From: Lachnospiraceae bacterium NE2001
GTDB lineage: Bacteria > Bacillota > Clostridia > Lachnospirales > Lachnospiraceae
DNA length: 64,000 nt
Direction: 5' to 3'
Assembly (NCBI GenBank): GCA_900110635.1
Contig: FOEK01000012.1
Span: forward strand, 51,023 to 115,022
The notes under the pieces were generated by a model, which did no database searches, was not told the origin of the DNA, and was given only the letters and a program-made list of their open reading frames with translations. Below, piece by piece: positions 27,967 to 37,379 of the stretch (position 1 is the stretch's first letter; the number at the start of each line of letters is the position of its first letter). The position numbers and the translations under genes are program-made.

Positions 27967-28986
27967 ATGGATATAGCAATGAACAACAGTAAAGATAATA
28001 ATATCGAAAATAAAAAAATCAATAATAATACTACAAATATCGATACAGAAAAAAGCAGTTCAAGTATATTCAGTAAAACAGTTTTTGTCTGGATTGGTGC
28101 ACTCATCTCCTGTCTTCTATGGGGAAGTGCATTTCCAATGATCAAGCTGGGCTATAAGGAGTTTGACATCAGCTCCGACGAAATGGCCGCACAGATTCTT
28201 TTTGCAGGCATACGCTTCGTATTAGCAGGTATTCTGGCCGTTCTTCTTGGATGTATATTCCAGAAGAAGCTTCTCTTTCCAAAGAAAGGATCAATACCCC
28301 TCATCCTTAAGCTGTCCTGTTTTCAGACCGTGGGACAATACTTTTTCTTTTACGTAGGTCTGGCCCACACATCAGGCGTGAGAGCATCTATAGTTCAGGG
28401 GACAAATGTATTCATTGCCCTTATAGTAGCCTGTCTTATCTTTAAACAGGAAACTCTGTCCACTAAAAAAATCATAGGATGCATTATAGGATTTGCAGGA
28501 GTTGTTCTTGTGAATCTAACAGGCAACAGTTTGGGAGGAGGCAGCATACTTCTGGGAGACTGCTTTATCATACTGTCGACCGTTGCTTATGCATTTTCCT
28601 CCGTGCTACTAAAAGAATATACAAAAAAAGAAGACCCGGTTATCCTGAGCGGCTACCAGTTTATTGCTGGCGGACTGATAATGATAATTGCAGGTCTTGT
28701 TATGGGCGGAAGGATCCAGCAGGTAACAACAAAAGGTATAGTGGATCTTATATATCTTGCCTTTGTTTCTGCCGCAGCCTACACCCTTTGGGGCCTGCTC
28801 ATAAAGCATAACCCCGTATCAAAGGTTGCAGTATTCGGTTTTATGACTCCAGTTTTCGGTGTTATAACATCACTTCTGCTTCTGGATGAAAGTTCAGGTT
28901 TCAGCCTGATCCACCTTGTATCTCTTATTCTTGTCTGCATCGGAATCTATATAGTCAATTCATCCAAAGAAAAAACCACCAGTTGA
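27967..28986 (+). CDS. EamA/DMT-family transporter
   Basis: A 339-residue protein, the only intact gene on the plus strand here. A 40-residue Asn/Lys/Ser-rich N-terminal tail is followed by ten membrane helices in two EamA repeats: LISCLLWGSAFPMIKLGY and LKLSCFQTVGQYFFFYVGLAHTSG in the first, FIILSTVAYAFSSVLLKEY and YTLWGLLIKHNPVSKVAVFGF in the second. Such proteins export metabolites or amino acids; substrate unknown. No ribosome-binding site precedes the ATG because a MITE-like element ends 6 bp upstream, so expression may be altered. Confidence 0.88.
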   Translation: MDIAMNNSKDNNIENKKINNNTTNIDTEKSSSSIFSKTVFVWIGALISCLLWGSAFPMIKLGYKEFDISSDEMAAQILFAGIRFVLAGILAVLLGCIFQKKLLFPKKGSIPLILKLSCFQTVGQYFFFYVGLAHTSGVRASIVQGTNVFIALIVACLIFKQETLSTKKIIGCIIGFAGVVLVNLTGNSLGGGSILLGDCFIILSTVAYAFSSVLLKEYTKKEDPVILSGYQFIAGGLIMIIAGLVMGGRIQQVTTKGIVDLIYLAFVSAAAYTLWGLLIKHNPVSKVAVFGFMTPVFGVITSLLLLDESSGFSLIHLVSLILVCIGIYIVNSSKEKTTS

Positions 28987-29031
28987 GAACCGTCCCCAGT
29001 TGTTGAAACAGCTGAGAACCGTCCCCAGTTG
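28982..29031. repeat. Two direct copies of the GAACCGTCCCC repeat
   Basis: GTTGAGAACCGTCCCCAGTTG at 28982-29002 and GCTGAGAACCGTCCCCAGTTG at 29011-29031, differing by one base, in the gap between the convergent EamA and gltD genes. The first copy includes the EamA stop codon. Confidence 0.85.
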
Positions 29032-29058
29032 GTGATCAAAGTCATCCCCTTTTTGATT

Positions 29059-30738
29059 TTATAGATTTGTGAAGCCCATAAGGTCAAAGTCTACTTCTCG
29101 AGCTGCATTTCGACCTTCAGAGATTGCCCATACCACAAGAGACTGACCGCGGTGCATATCACCTGCAGTGTATATCTTACATCCTGTTTTTTTAGCATCA
29201 GCCTTTCCGCTGGATAAGGCGTCAGCGGATGAAAATGCGGCATATGAGCCGGGAGCCGTCTTAACGTTAGTTCTTCCGTCAAGCTCTACTCCAAATCCAT
29301 CCGTTACATAGCTCTCACTACCCAGGAAGCCAGCCGCAATAAGAACAAGCTGTGCCGGGACAGTTTTCTCAGTACCTTCAACAGGCACCATCATCATACG
29401 TCCAGTCTTCTCGTCTTTCTTTGATTCAAGAGATACGAGAACAACCTCCTTCAGACGTTTCTCGGTTTTACCATCGGCGCCCTTTACCTCTTCAGATATA
29501 AACTCCTTTACGGTAGTCTTATAGATTCTAGGATCAGATCCAAATGAATATATAGCCTCCTCCTGACCGTAGTCAGTCTTGAGGACGCGTGGCCACTCCG
29601 GCCATGGATTAGAAGCCAGTCTTTCCTCTGGTGGGCAAGGCATCATTTCAAGCTGGGTTACAGACTTTGCCCCCAGCCTTATACAGGTACCAACGCAGTC
29701 ATTTCCTGTGTCACCGCCACCTATTACTATTACATCTTTTCCATTAACCTCTTCAATAACCTCGTATTTTTCAGCTGCAGCCTTTGCAGATTTTTTATCC
29801 TGTGCAGCTTTACATGACTCAAGCTCTTTTACCAGATCAAAATCACTGTCCAGAAGTGTCTTTGTCACCTTGCCCAGGAAATCCACTGCAAAATAGATTC
29901 CCTTCGAATCTCTGCCCGGAGCCTTAATGTCTCTAGGATTTGAGGCACCACAAGCAAGCACAACTGCATCGTACTCCTCTTTTAGTTTATCAGCTGATAT
30001 ATACTTTACCTTGTTTGTAAACTTTGCCTTAGGAGTGTCTCCATCGATCTTCTTTGTACCACATACATTTACGCTGGTCTGGAACTCGATACCGGCCTCC
30101 TCCATCAGCTTAATTCGCCTGTCTATTACAGACTTTTCCAGCTTCATATTTGGGATGCCATAACGAAGCAGACCGCCTATACGGTCGTTCCTTTCAAAGA
30201 CTGTTACAGAGTGTCCACGACTGTTAAGAAGCTGGGCTGCCGCTAGTCCGGAAGGACCACTTCCAACTATAGCCACCTTCTTTCCAGTTCTTACCTTCGG
30301 AACAATCTCTTTTACTAAGTTTTCCGCATAGGCAAACTCTATGATAGCTTTCTCATTTTCCTTTGTAGACACAGCCTCCTGATGATAACCGCAGGTGCAG
30401 GCCTTCTCACAAAGAGCAGGACAAACCCTTGAGGTAAACTCCGGGAAGCTATGGGTTATGGAGAGACGTCTATAAGCCAGCTCCAGATTACCACCACTGG
30501 AGAGCTCATTTAACTCAGGAACAAGGTTATGCAGAGGACAGCCTGAAGCCATCCCTGCAATCATCATTCCTGCCTGACAAAATGGCACACCACAGTTCAT
30601 ACAACGTGCCGCCTGCTTCCTCTGTTCCTCAGCTGTCAGTCTTCCGTGAAACTCATCAAAACTGCAGATTCTCTCCTTCTCCGGAACTGTTGGAGCGTCT
30701 ACTCTCTCATATTCTAAAAAACCTTTTATATTACTCAT
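29059..30738 (-). CDS. gltD: Glutamate synthase (NADPH) small subunit
   Basis: About 559 residues, somewhat longer than the usual 470-500 because of a Lys/Ala-rich insert (DKKSAKAAAEKYEV) before the second dinucleotide fold. N-terminal Fe-S cysteines (CMNCGVPFCQ, CPALCEKACTCG), FAD fold VAIVGSGPSGLAAAQLLN and NADPH fold VIVIGGGDTGNDCVGT are present. It passes electrons from NADPH to GltB. ATG 30738 (MSNIKGFLEY) has AAAAGG eight bases upstream; the 21 codons before it are not conserved in type. It follows gltB by 55 bp, which includes a degenerate repeat core. Confidence 0.93.
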   Translation of the reverse strand: MSNIKGFLEYERVDAPTVPEKERICSFDEFHGRLTAEEQRKQAARCMNCGVPFCQAGMMIAGMASGCPLHNLVPELNELSSGGNLELAYRRLSITHSFPEFTSRVCPALCEKACTCGYHQEAVSTKENEKAIIEFAYAENLVKEIVPKVRTGKKVAIVGSGPSGLAAAQLLNSRGHSVTVFERNDRIGGLLRYGIPNMKLEKSVIDRRIKLMEEAGIEFQTSVNVCGTKKIDGDTPKAKFTNKVKYISADKLKEEYDAVVLACGASNPRDIKAPGRDSKGIYFAVDFLGKVTKTLLDSDFDLVKELESCKAAQDKKSAKAAAEKYEVIEEVNGKDVIVIGGGDTGNDCVGTCIRLGAKSVTQLEMMPCPPEERLASNPWPEWPRVLKTDYGQEEAIYSFGSDPRIYKTTVKEFISEEVKGADGKTEKRLKEVVLVSLESKKDEKTGRMMMVPVEGTEKTVPAQLVLIAAGFLGSESYVTDGFGVELDGRTNVKTAPGSYAAFSSADALSSGKADAKKTGCKIYTAGDMHRGQSLVVWAISEGRNAAREVDFDLMGFTNL

Positions 30739-30793
30739 ACACGTTTCCTTTTTAATATTTTTTATATGAAATGGGAACTGACCCACTGCGCTT

Positions 30794-33700
30794 TTAACCA
30801 ACTAGTTCTGTGAAGGCTTCGATCTGAGCCTGTTCGTGGTCCATACCCTGTTCTTCAAACTGTGCTGTAAGATGAAGCATCTCTTTGTAGTCGTTAGGTA
30901 TGATCTTCTTGAAATGCTCTGTATACTCTTCAAAGTTATCGAGGATACGCTGTCCCTTCTCGGAACCTGTGTACTTCACATGCTTCTCGATCATATCGTG
31001 AAGCTTCTCTTTATCGTTCTTGGATTCAAGTTTTTCCATCTGTACCAGCTGCTTATTAAGGTTCTTATAGAGGGTATTGTCCTCATCAAGAACATAAGCT
31101 ACGCCGCCGCTCATACCAGCAGCAAAGTTCTTTCCAGTTGGTCCAAGGATTACTGCACATCCACCTGTCATATATTCACAGCCGTGCTCGCCGACGCCTT
31201 CAACTACAGCAGAAGCGCCTGAGTTTCTTACACAGAATCTCTCGCCTGCAACACCTGCGATATAAGCCTCACCTGAGGTTGCACCATAAAGAGCCACGTT
31301 ACCGATGATAATATTCTCCTCAGCGTTGTAGCCTGCATTTTCAGGAGCATGCACGATCAGCTTACCGCCTGACAGACCCTTGCCGAAGTAGTCATTGCTG
31401 TCACCGATCAGGTTGAGTGTAAGACCAGTTGGTATAAATGCACCGAAGCTCTGACCACCTGCACCAGTACAATTGATGACAAATGTATCTTCTGCCATTC
31501 CTTCCGAAACAGCTCTTGTTATCTCCGCACCCAGAAGCGTACCAAAGGCACGGTCAGTATTAGACAGGTTAATATCAATAACCTTATTATCGTTCGTACT
31601 ATCCTGCTTGATATCCTTGCTAAGCTTACTAATGAGAACCTTTTCATCCTTGGTTTCATTTAACTTAAAGTCATAAGCCTTTTCTGGATGGAAGGTCTGA
31701 AGACTTCTATCTACGCCTGACATATCGGCCAGGATTCTGCTAAGATCTATCTCAGCTTCTGCTCCCTTAAGTCCATCCTTTACCTTAAGAAGATCTGTTC
31801 TTCCTACAAGCTCTGATATTGTTCTGACTCCGAGCTTTGCCATATATTCACGAAGCTCACGAGCTATGAAATACATAAAGTTTTCAACGTACTCTGGCTT
31901 ACCCTTAAAGCGCTTTCTAAGCTCAGGGTTCTGAGTTGCAACGCCCATAGGACAAGTATCGTTCTGACATACTCTCATCATTACACAGCCCATTGTTACA
32001 AGTGGTGCTGTGGCAAAACCGTACTCTTCTGCTCCGAGGATTGCAGCGATTGCTACATCACGTCCGCTCATAAGCTTACCATCTGTCTCCACAACAACCT
32101 GGTCACGAAGTCCGTTAAGGAGCAGAGTCTGATGTGTCTCCGCAAGTCCCATCTCCCAAGGAAGACCGGCATTGTGAATAGAGCTAAGTGGAGCCGCTCC
32201 AGTTCCGCCATCATATCCAGATACAAGGATTACCTGTGCACCTGCCTTGGCAACACCAGCTGCTACAGTTCCAACTCCAGCTTCAGAAACAAGCTTTACA
32301 GATATTCTGGCCTGTTTATTGGAGCATTTCAGATCATATATCAGCTGTGCCAGATCCTCGATAGAATAAATATCGTGATGAGGTGGTGGTGATATAAGAC
32401 TCACACCTGGTGTTGAATGACGTGTCTTGGCAATCCAAGGATAAACCTTCTTTCCAGGAAGATGTCCACCCTCACCAGGCTTTGCACCCTGAGCCATTTT
32501 TATCTGAATCTCTCTTGCACTTACCAGATATTTGCTTGTTACACCAAATCTACCGCTGGCAACCTGCTTTATAGCACTACTTCTATCATTATCAGTTCCG
32601 GCAGATGCGATTCTCTCATCGCTTTCTCCACCTTCACCACTGTTAGACTTTCCGTGAATATGATTCATTGCGATTGCAAGAGTCTGGTGTGCCTCCTCAG
32701 AGATTGATCCATAGGACATAGCACCAGTCTTGAATCTCTGCATTATGGATTCCTCAGACTCTACTTCGTCAAGTGGAACTCCCTCTGCTGGGAAGTTGAA
32801 GTCCATAAGGCTTCTAAGATAACCTGTCTTCTCAGCATCCACCATCTGGGTATACTCCTTAAACTTATCGTAGCTACCCTCTCTGGTTGAAAGCTGAAGC
32901 ATATGGATAGTCTGTGGATTATATCTATGATTCTCACCCTGGGCACGGAACTTATGTCTGCCCACTGCTGTAAGCTCCAGATCAACCGGAAGACCCAGTG
33001 GATCAAATGCCTTGCTATGCTGAGAATCTATTGCCTTCTCTATATCATTTAACGTGATACCGCCAACTCGGCTGACAGTACCTGTGAAATACTCATCTAT
33101 TACCTCTGAAGAGATACCAATCGCCTCAAACATCTTGCTGCCCTGGTATGACTTTATAGATGAAATGCCCATCTTGGATGATATCTTAACTATTCCGCTG
33201 ATTATAGCTTCATCATAATCATCAACTGCAGCGTAATAATCCTTATCGAGGAGGCCATCCTCTATCAGCTCCTTGATGGTGCTGTGTGCAAGATAAGGGT
33301 TAACTGCTGAAGCACCATATCCAAGCAGGGTTGCAAAATGATGAACCTCGCGTGGTTCTCCTGACTCAAGGATTAAAGACATGGCAGTACATTTTCTTGT
33401 CTCAACAAGATGCTTATGAACAGCTGCAACTGCCAGAAGTGAAGGGATAGCCACGTGGTTCTCATCCACTCCTCTATCTGAAAGTATCAGTATGCTTGCG
33501 CCCTGACGGTATGCCTTATCTACCTCTACGAAAAGATGGGACAGCACACGCTTCATCGGAGTACTCTTATAATAGAGAATCGAAATTGTAGCAGCCTTGA
33601 TTCCATCTTTATTGAGATGCTTTATTTTAAGCATATCCAGATCTGTAAGGATTGGATTATGAATCTTCAAAACGTGACAGTTCTCTGACTTCTCTTCAAG

Positions 33701-35344
33701 AAGGTTACCGTTCTTTCCTACATATACGCTGCGGGAGGTAACAATCTTCTCACGCTCTGCATCTATAGGTGGATTTGTAACCTGGGCAAATAACTGCTTG
33801 AAATAGTAGAACAGAGGCTGATAGGTTCCTGACAAGGCTGCAATAGGTGTATCAACACCCATGGATCCAATCTGTTCCTTAGCGTTCAATGCCATATTCA
33901 GGATACCTTCATGATAGTTTTCGTAGGTATAGCCAAATGCCTTCTGAAGCTTCTGTCTCTCTTCACCATCTATTTCTGGAACCTTCTCATTTGGAATCTT
34001 AACATCCTTGAGTTCAAGAAGTCCCATATCAAGCCACTCACCAAATGGATTTCTGTGAGCATATCTCTCTTTGATCTCCTGATCTGTAAAGGCCTTGCCC
34101 TCTCTTGTGTCTACGAGAAGCATTTTACCAGGATATAATCTGTTCTTCTTTACTATATGGCTTTCATCGAGAGGAAGTACACCAACCTCTGAAGCAAGGA
34201 TCAGACGACGGTCATCCATTATTACATAACGGGAAGGTCTGAGACCATTTCTGTCGAGAATAGCACCCATTACATCACCATCAGAGAAGACGATAGATGC
34301 AGGGCCATCCCAAGGCTCCATCATGGTTGCATAGTACTGATAGAAGTCTCTCTCCTCCTGAGTCAGTGTCTCATTGTGAGCCCAAGGCTCAGGAATCAGA
34401 ACACTTGCTGCCAGCGGAAGGTCCATACCGCTCATCATAAGGAACTCGAGAGTATTATCCAGCATAGCTGAGTCAGAACCACTAGAAGATATTACTGGAA
34501 GGACCTTGGTCATATCTTCATCACTAAATGTATCTGTATGCATTGTTTCTTCACGAGCAAGCATCTTATCTGCATTACCCTTTATGGTATTGATCTCACC
34601 ATTGTGAACCATCAGGCGGTTAGGATGAGCTCTGTTCCAGCTAGGATTAGTGTTGGTTGAGAATCTGGAATGAACCATGGCAACGGCTGACTCATAGTCC
34701 TCATCACATAGATCCAGGAAGAAGGTTCTCAGCTGGCCAACCAGAAACATACCCTTATAAACTATAGTTCTGCAGGAAAGTGAAGGCACGTAGGTGCTGA
34801 CACTACATTGCTCAAACTCACGACGAATAATATAGAGCATACGGTCAAACTCCAGATCAGAAAGTCCCTCTGGTCTTTCAATAAACACCTGCTCTATATC
34901 AGGCATACACTCTCTTGCCTTGCTGCCTAGTACATCCGGGCTGATACTAACCTGTCTCCAGCCAAGAAGCTTTGCATCACTTTTCTTTACTATGGTCTCA
35001 AACATATTCTTTGCCTGTCTTCTCTCCAGATCATCCTGTGGGAAGAAGAACATACCAACACCATAGCTTCTTTCATCGCCAAGGGAAACACCCTTCTCAG
35101 CCATAACCTTCTTAAAGAACTTGTGAGGAATCTGGGTAAGGATACCAACTCCGTCACCGGTCTTTCCTTCTGCATCCTTTCCAGCTCTATGTTCAAGGTT
35201 TTCTACAATGCTGAGAGCGTCAGCCACAAGGGAGTGACTCTTTACGCCGTCCATCTGAACAATTGCGCCGATTCCGCAGTTGTCGTGCTCAAATGAAGCA
35301 TCATATAATCCCTTTCTTCTTAATTCCTCAAGTGCAGTATTCAT
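30794..35344 (-). CDS. gltB: Glutamate synthase (NADPH) large subunit
   Basis: A 1516-residue protein of full family length. A 22-residue propeptide precedes the amidotransferase nucleophile C23 (DNCGIGAIV). The central and FMN domains follow, with GEGGHLPGKKVYPWIAKTRHSTPGVSLISPPPHHD, the Fe-S cysteines CVMMRVCQNDTCPMGVA, and a C-terminal beta-helix of GxxGxxxG repeats (GGKLIVHAPENAG, GERFCVRNSGASAVVEG). With GltD it makes two glutamates from glutamine and 2-oxoglutarate. It has its own promoter and a hexaloop attenuator. Confidence 0.96.
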   Translation of the reverse strand: MNTALEELRRKGLYDASFEHDNCGIGAIVQMDGVKSHSLVADALSIVENLEHRAGKDAEGKTGDGVGILTQIPHKFFKKVMAEKGVSLGDERSYGVGMFFFPQDDLERRQAKNMFETIVKKSDAKLLGWRQVSISPDVLGSKARECMPDIEQVFIERPEGLSDLEFDRMLYIIRREFEQCSVSTYVPSLSCRTIVYKGMFLVGQLRTFFLDLCDEDYESAVAMVHSRFSTNTNPSWNRAHPNRLMVHNGEINTIKGNADKMLAREETMHTDTFSDEDMTKVLPVISSSGSDSAMLDNTLEFLMMSGMDLPLAASVLIPEPWAHNETLTQEERDFYQYYATMMEPWDGPASIVFSDGDVMGAILDRNGLRPSRYVIMDDRRLILASEVGVLPLDESHIVKKNRLYPGKMLLVDTREGKAFTDQEIKERYAHRNPFGEWLDMGLLELKDVKIPNEKVPEIDGEERQKLQKAFGYTYENYHEGILNMALNAKEQIGSMGVDTPIAALSGTYQPLFYYFKQLFAQVTNPPIDAEREKIVTSRSVYVGKNGNLLEEKSENCHVLKIHNPILTDLDMLKIKHLNKDGIKAATISILYYKSTPMKRVLSHLFVEVDKAYRQGASILILSDRGVDENHVAIPSLLAVAAVHKHLVETRKCTAMSLILESGEPREVHHFATLLGYGASAVNPYLAHSTIKELIEDGLLDKDYYAAVDDYDEAIISGIVKISSKMGISSIKSYQGSKMFEAIGISSEVIDEYFTGTVSRVGGITLNDIEKAIDSQHSKAFDPLGLPVDLELTAVGRHKFRAQGENHRYNPQTIHMLQLSTREGSYDKFKEYTQMVDAEKTGYLRSLMDFNFPAEGVPLDEVESEESIMQRFKTGAMSYGSISEEAHQTLAIAMNHIHGKSNSGEGGESDERIASAGTDNDRSSAIKQVASGRFGVTSKYLVSAREIQIKMAQGAKPGEGGHLPGKKVYPWIAKTRHSTPGVSLISPPPHHDIYSIEDLAQLIYDLKCSNKQARISVKLVSEAGVGTVAAGVAKAGAQVILVSGYDGGTGAAPLSSIHNAGLPWEMGLAETHQTLLLNGLRDQVVVETDGKLMSGRDVAIAAILGAEEYGFATAPLVTMGCVMMRVCQNDTCPMGVATQNPELRKRFKGKPEYVENFMYFIARELREYMAKLGVRTISELVGRTDLLKVKDGLKGAEAEIDLSRILADMSGVDRSLQTFHPEKAYDFKLNETKDEKVLISKLSKDIKQDSTNDNKVIDINLSNTDRAFGTLLGAEITRAVSEGMAEDTFVINCTGAGGQSFGAFIPTGLTLNLIGDSNDYFGKGLSGGKLIVHAPENAGYNAEENIIIGNVALYGATSGEAYIAGVAGERFCVRNSGASAVVEGVGEHGCEYMTGGCAVILGPTGKNFAAGMSGGVAYVLDEDNTLYKNLNKQLVQMEKLESKNDKEKLHDMIEKHVKYTGSEKGQRILDNFEEYTEHFKKIIPNDYKEMLHLTAQFEEQGMDHEQAQIEAFTELVG

Positions 35345-35365
35345 CAGATTATCCTCCTAAAATGC

Positions 35366-35407
35366 AAAAAGACGCCTTGGGTTTTATACCCAAAGCGCCA
35401 TTGCTTT
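35366..35407 (-). promoter_or_regulatory. gltB leader attenuator with ANTAR-type hexaloop hairpin
   Basis: RNA: AAAGC-[AAUGGC]-GCUUU (35392-35407) overlaps the terminator GGCGCUUUGGGU...ACCCAAGGCGUC followed by UUUUUG (35366-35399). The gltB ribosome-binding site AGGAGG lies about 10 bases after the U run. Confidence 0.75.
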
Positions 35408-35437
35408 TCGTGTCATATTATTTTCAAAACTATTAAC

Positions 35438-35465
35438 AGTATATAACTTTATTTTCAAAAGTCAA
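35438..35465 (-). promoter_or_regulatory. gltB promoter
   Basis: TTGACT (35460-35465), a 16-bp spacer and TATACT (35438-35443) on the minus strand; very like the pyrG promoter. Confidence 0.7.
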
Positions 35466-35536
35466 GCATTATTTTTGCTTTATTATTTTAATTTGAATGT
35501 TTTATCCGGTTTATAATGATTTTTAGTGTTCACATC

Positions 35537-36991
35537 CTATTTTACAGGATAGTCATTTGTAAAGCAGGCCGTGCAAAGTGGCAGGTTGCCTACCATAGTG
35601 GTAAAGTCATCTACACTGAGGTATTCCAGAGAATCAGCCCCTATATTCTGACGCACATCCTCAGTAGAATGATGGGAAGCTATAAGCTGCTTCGCCGTTG
35701 GAACATCTGTTCCATAGTAGCAGGGATAAAGGAATGGAGGTGAACTGATCCTTACATGAACCGCCTTGGCACCCGCACATCTCAGCATCTCAATCAGCTG
35801 TCTCATGGTAGTACCACGAACTATCGAATCATCTATCAGCACTATGCTCTTATCCCGAACCACATTGTTCAAAACGCTGAGCTTCATATGCACTGCCGTC
35901 TGTCTCTCTTTATCCGTAGGCTTTATAAAGCTTCTGCCTATATAACTATTCTTGTGAAATGCTAACGCAAAGGGGATGCCTGATTCCAGAGCATATCCTT
36001 CGGCTGCCGCAAGACCTGAATCCGGAACGCCCACAACTATATCCGCATCCACCTGAGACTTACGGGCCAGTGCCCGACCAGCGTTCACTCTGGCATCGTG
36101 AATCTCGATACCATCCATTACAGAATCATTTCTTGCAAAGTATATATATTCAAAGATACAATGAGCCCTTTTCTCCTGGCACATGCTTCTGTCAGATACT
36201 ATTCCATCCCTGGTAATAGATATCATTTCACCAGGCTCTATATCACGTATCACCTCTCCTCCAACTGAAGTGATAGCTGCACTTTCGGAGGCCAGTATAT
36301 AAGAATAGAGAGTCTTTACTGCCCCTGATTCCTCATTCTTTTCAAGTATCTTATCATCTATGCTGGTGTTCAGCTTTCGCCCAAGTATAAGAGGCTTTAT
36401 GCCAAATGGATCTCTGATGCCCACAAGCTTCCTGGGACTCATTACAACCAGTGCATAACCACCCTTCAGTTTAGCAGCGGCATTCTTTACGGCCCCCTCA
36501 ATCTTGCCAGTCTTCACGCGCTGGCCTATTATCTCATAGGCTATGACCTCTGTATCAGATGTGGTGTAATGAGCAAGACCTCTCTGCATCTGGTCTTCCT
36601 TAAGCTCTGTGGCATTTACTATATTTCCATTATGAACTAAGGCAAGACTACCTTTAAAATAATTCATTGCAATAGGCTGAGCATTTTCAGGCCTGCTGCC
36701 ACCAGTGGTGGAATATCTGACGTGACCAACTCCAATATCACCCTTCAGCTTCGACAGATCTTCTTCGCTGAAGACTTCATTTACCAGACCCATATCCTTC
36801 TTCAGTTTGAGATTCCCCATCTCACCAGTGGTATCAGAAACCGCTATCCCCGCCGACTCCTGACCACGATGCTGCAGGGCGATAAGACCATAGTATATGT
36901 CGTGGGCCACCTCCTCTTCATTCAAAGAATAGATTCCAAAGACTCCGCACTCCTCGTGGAGCTTATCCTCTGACCAGATATCCTCATTCAT
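35537..36991 (-). CDS. purF: Amidophosphoribosyltransferase (PurF)
   Basis: A 484-residue protein. A 14-residue propeptide precedes nucleophile C15 (HEECGVFGIY), as in the Bacillus-type enzyme that is processed. The glutaminase domain has GIGHVRYSTTGGS and LALVHNGNI. The phosphoribosyltransferase domain has VVGVPDSGLAAAEGYA and the PRPP loop SIVLIDDSIVRGTTM. Four cysteines in the C-terminal half (CQEKRAHCIFEY, LCTACF) resemble the Fe-S ligands of Bacillus PurF. It commits PRPP to purine synthesis using glutamine. The upstream attenuator suggests control by glutamine or nitrogen, and it shares a transcript with rubredoxin. Confidence 0.95.
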   Translation of the reverse strand: MNEDIWSEDKLHEECGVFGIYSLNEEEVAHDIYYGLIALQHRGQESAGIAVSDTTGEMGNLKLKKDMGLVNEVFSEEDLSKLKGDIGVGHVRYSTTGGSRPENAQPIAMNYFKGSLALVHNGNIVNATELKEDQMQRGLAHYTTSDTEVIAYEIIGQRVKTGKIEGAVKNAAAKLKGGYALVVMSPRKLVGIRDPFGIKPLILGRKLNTSIDDKILEKNEESGAVKTLYSYILASESAAITSVGGEVIRDIEPGEMISITRDGIVSDRSMCQEKRAHCIFEYIYFARNDSVMDGIEIHDARVNAGRALARKSQVDADIVVGVPDSGLAAAEGYALESGIPFALAFHKNSYIGRSFIKPTDKERQTAVHMKLSVLNNVVRDKSIVLIDDSIVRGTTMRQLIEMLRCAGAKAVHVRISSPPFLYPCYYGTDVPTAKQLIASHHSTEDVRQNIGADSLEYLSVDDFTTMVGNLPLCTACFTNDYPVK

Positions 36992-37023
36992 GATAATCCC
37001 TCTCTATTATTCTTAGCTTTCTA

Positions 37024-37051
37024 TAATAGCATATCGTTTACGATATGCTCC
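37024..37051. repeat. TAATAGCATATCG palindrome in the purF leader
   Basis: AGCATATCGT-TT-ACGATATGCT, a perfect 10-bp hairpin between the attenuator and the purF start; same family as in the glnN and pyrG leaders. Confidence 0.8.
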
Positions 37052-37060
37052 GAGACACAC

Positions 37061-37106
37061 AAAAGGCACTTCGAGAACCAATTGATTCTCAAAGCGCCTT
37101 TGCTTT
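37061..37106 (-). promoter_or_regulatory. purF leader attenuator with ANTAR-type hexaloop hairpin
   Basis: RNA: AAAGC-[AAAGGC]-GCUUU (37091-37106) overlaps the terminator GGCGCUUUGAGAA...UUCUCGAAGUGCC followed by UUUUG. Unlike the others I see no promoter right before it: it sits 40 bases after the rubredoxin stop, so it would control read-through from rubredoxin into purF. Confidence 0.75.
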
Positions 37107-37145
37107 ACAAAATATTCTTTTGGTTGAACAGCTAATCAGTCATAT

Positions 37146-37301
37146 TTACATCTTTGTAAACATGTCTTTGCTGAGTCCACATATTGGACATACCCAATCA
37201 TCCGGGATATCCTCAAATGCTGTTCCAGGAGCGATACCACTATCAGGATCGCCAACCTCTGGGTCATAAACATAGCCACAAGGGCAAACATACTTATCCA
37301 T
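37146..37301 (-). CDS. Rubredoxin, with CxC instead of CxxC in the first knuckle
   Basis: A 51-residue protein read directly from the sequence. It starts [17 protein letters not shown], continues with [19 protein letters not shown] and ends [10 protein letters not shown]. Rubredoxins bind one iron with two CxxC pairs and carry single electrons, often to oxygen or peroxide reductases. The second pair (CPIC) is normal, but the first reads C6-P-C8-G, one residue short. The ribosome-binding site GGGAGG is nine bases before the ATG, and a good promoter lies upstream. It is followed by the purF attenuator, suggesting one transcript. Confidence 0.9.
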   Translation of the reverse strand: MDKYVCPCGYVYDPEVGDPDSGIAPGTAFEDIPDDWVCPICGLSKDMFTKM

Positions 37302-37333
37302 AAATAATAACCTCCCATAACATTGATGCTATT

Positions 37334-37363
37334 ATTTTACTCTCAGCATGCGACCCGTGTCAA
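37334..37363 (-). promoter_or_regulatory. Rubredoxin (and purF) promoter
   Basis: TTGACA (37358-37363), an 18-bp spacer and TAAAAT (37334-37339) on the minus strand, 33 bp before the rubredoxin start codon. Confidence 0.75.
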
Positions 37364-37379
37364 TTTACATTTTATCTTT

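Noticed and set aside
37136..37318. 60-codon minus-strand ORF over the rubredoxin gene
   Set aside because: Wrong frame; the rubredoxin frame with four cysteines and a ribosome-binding site is the real one.
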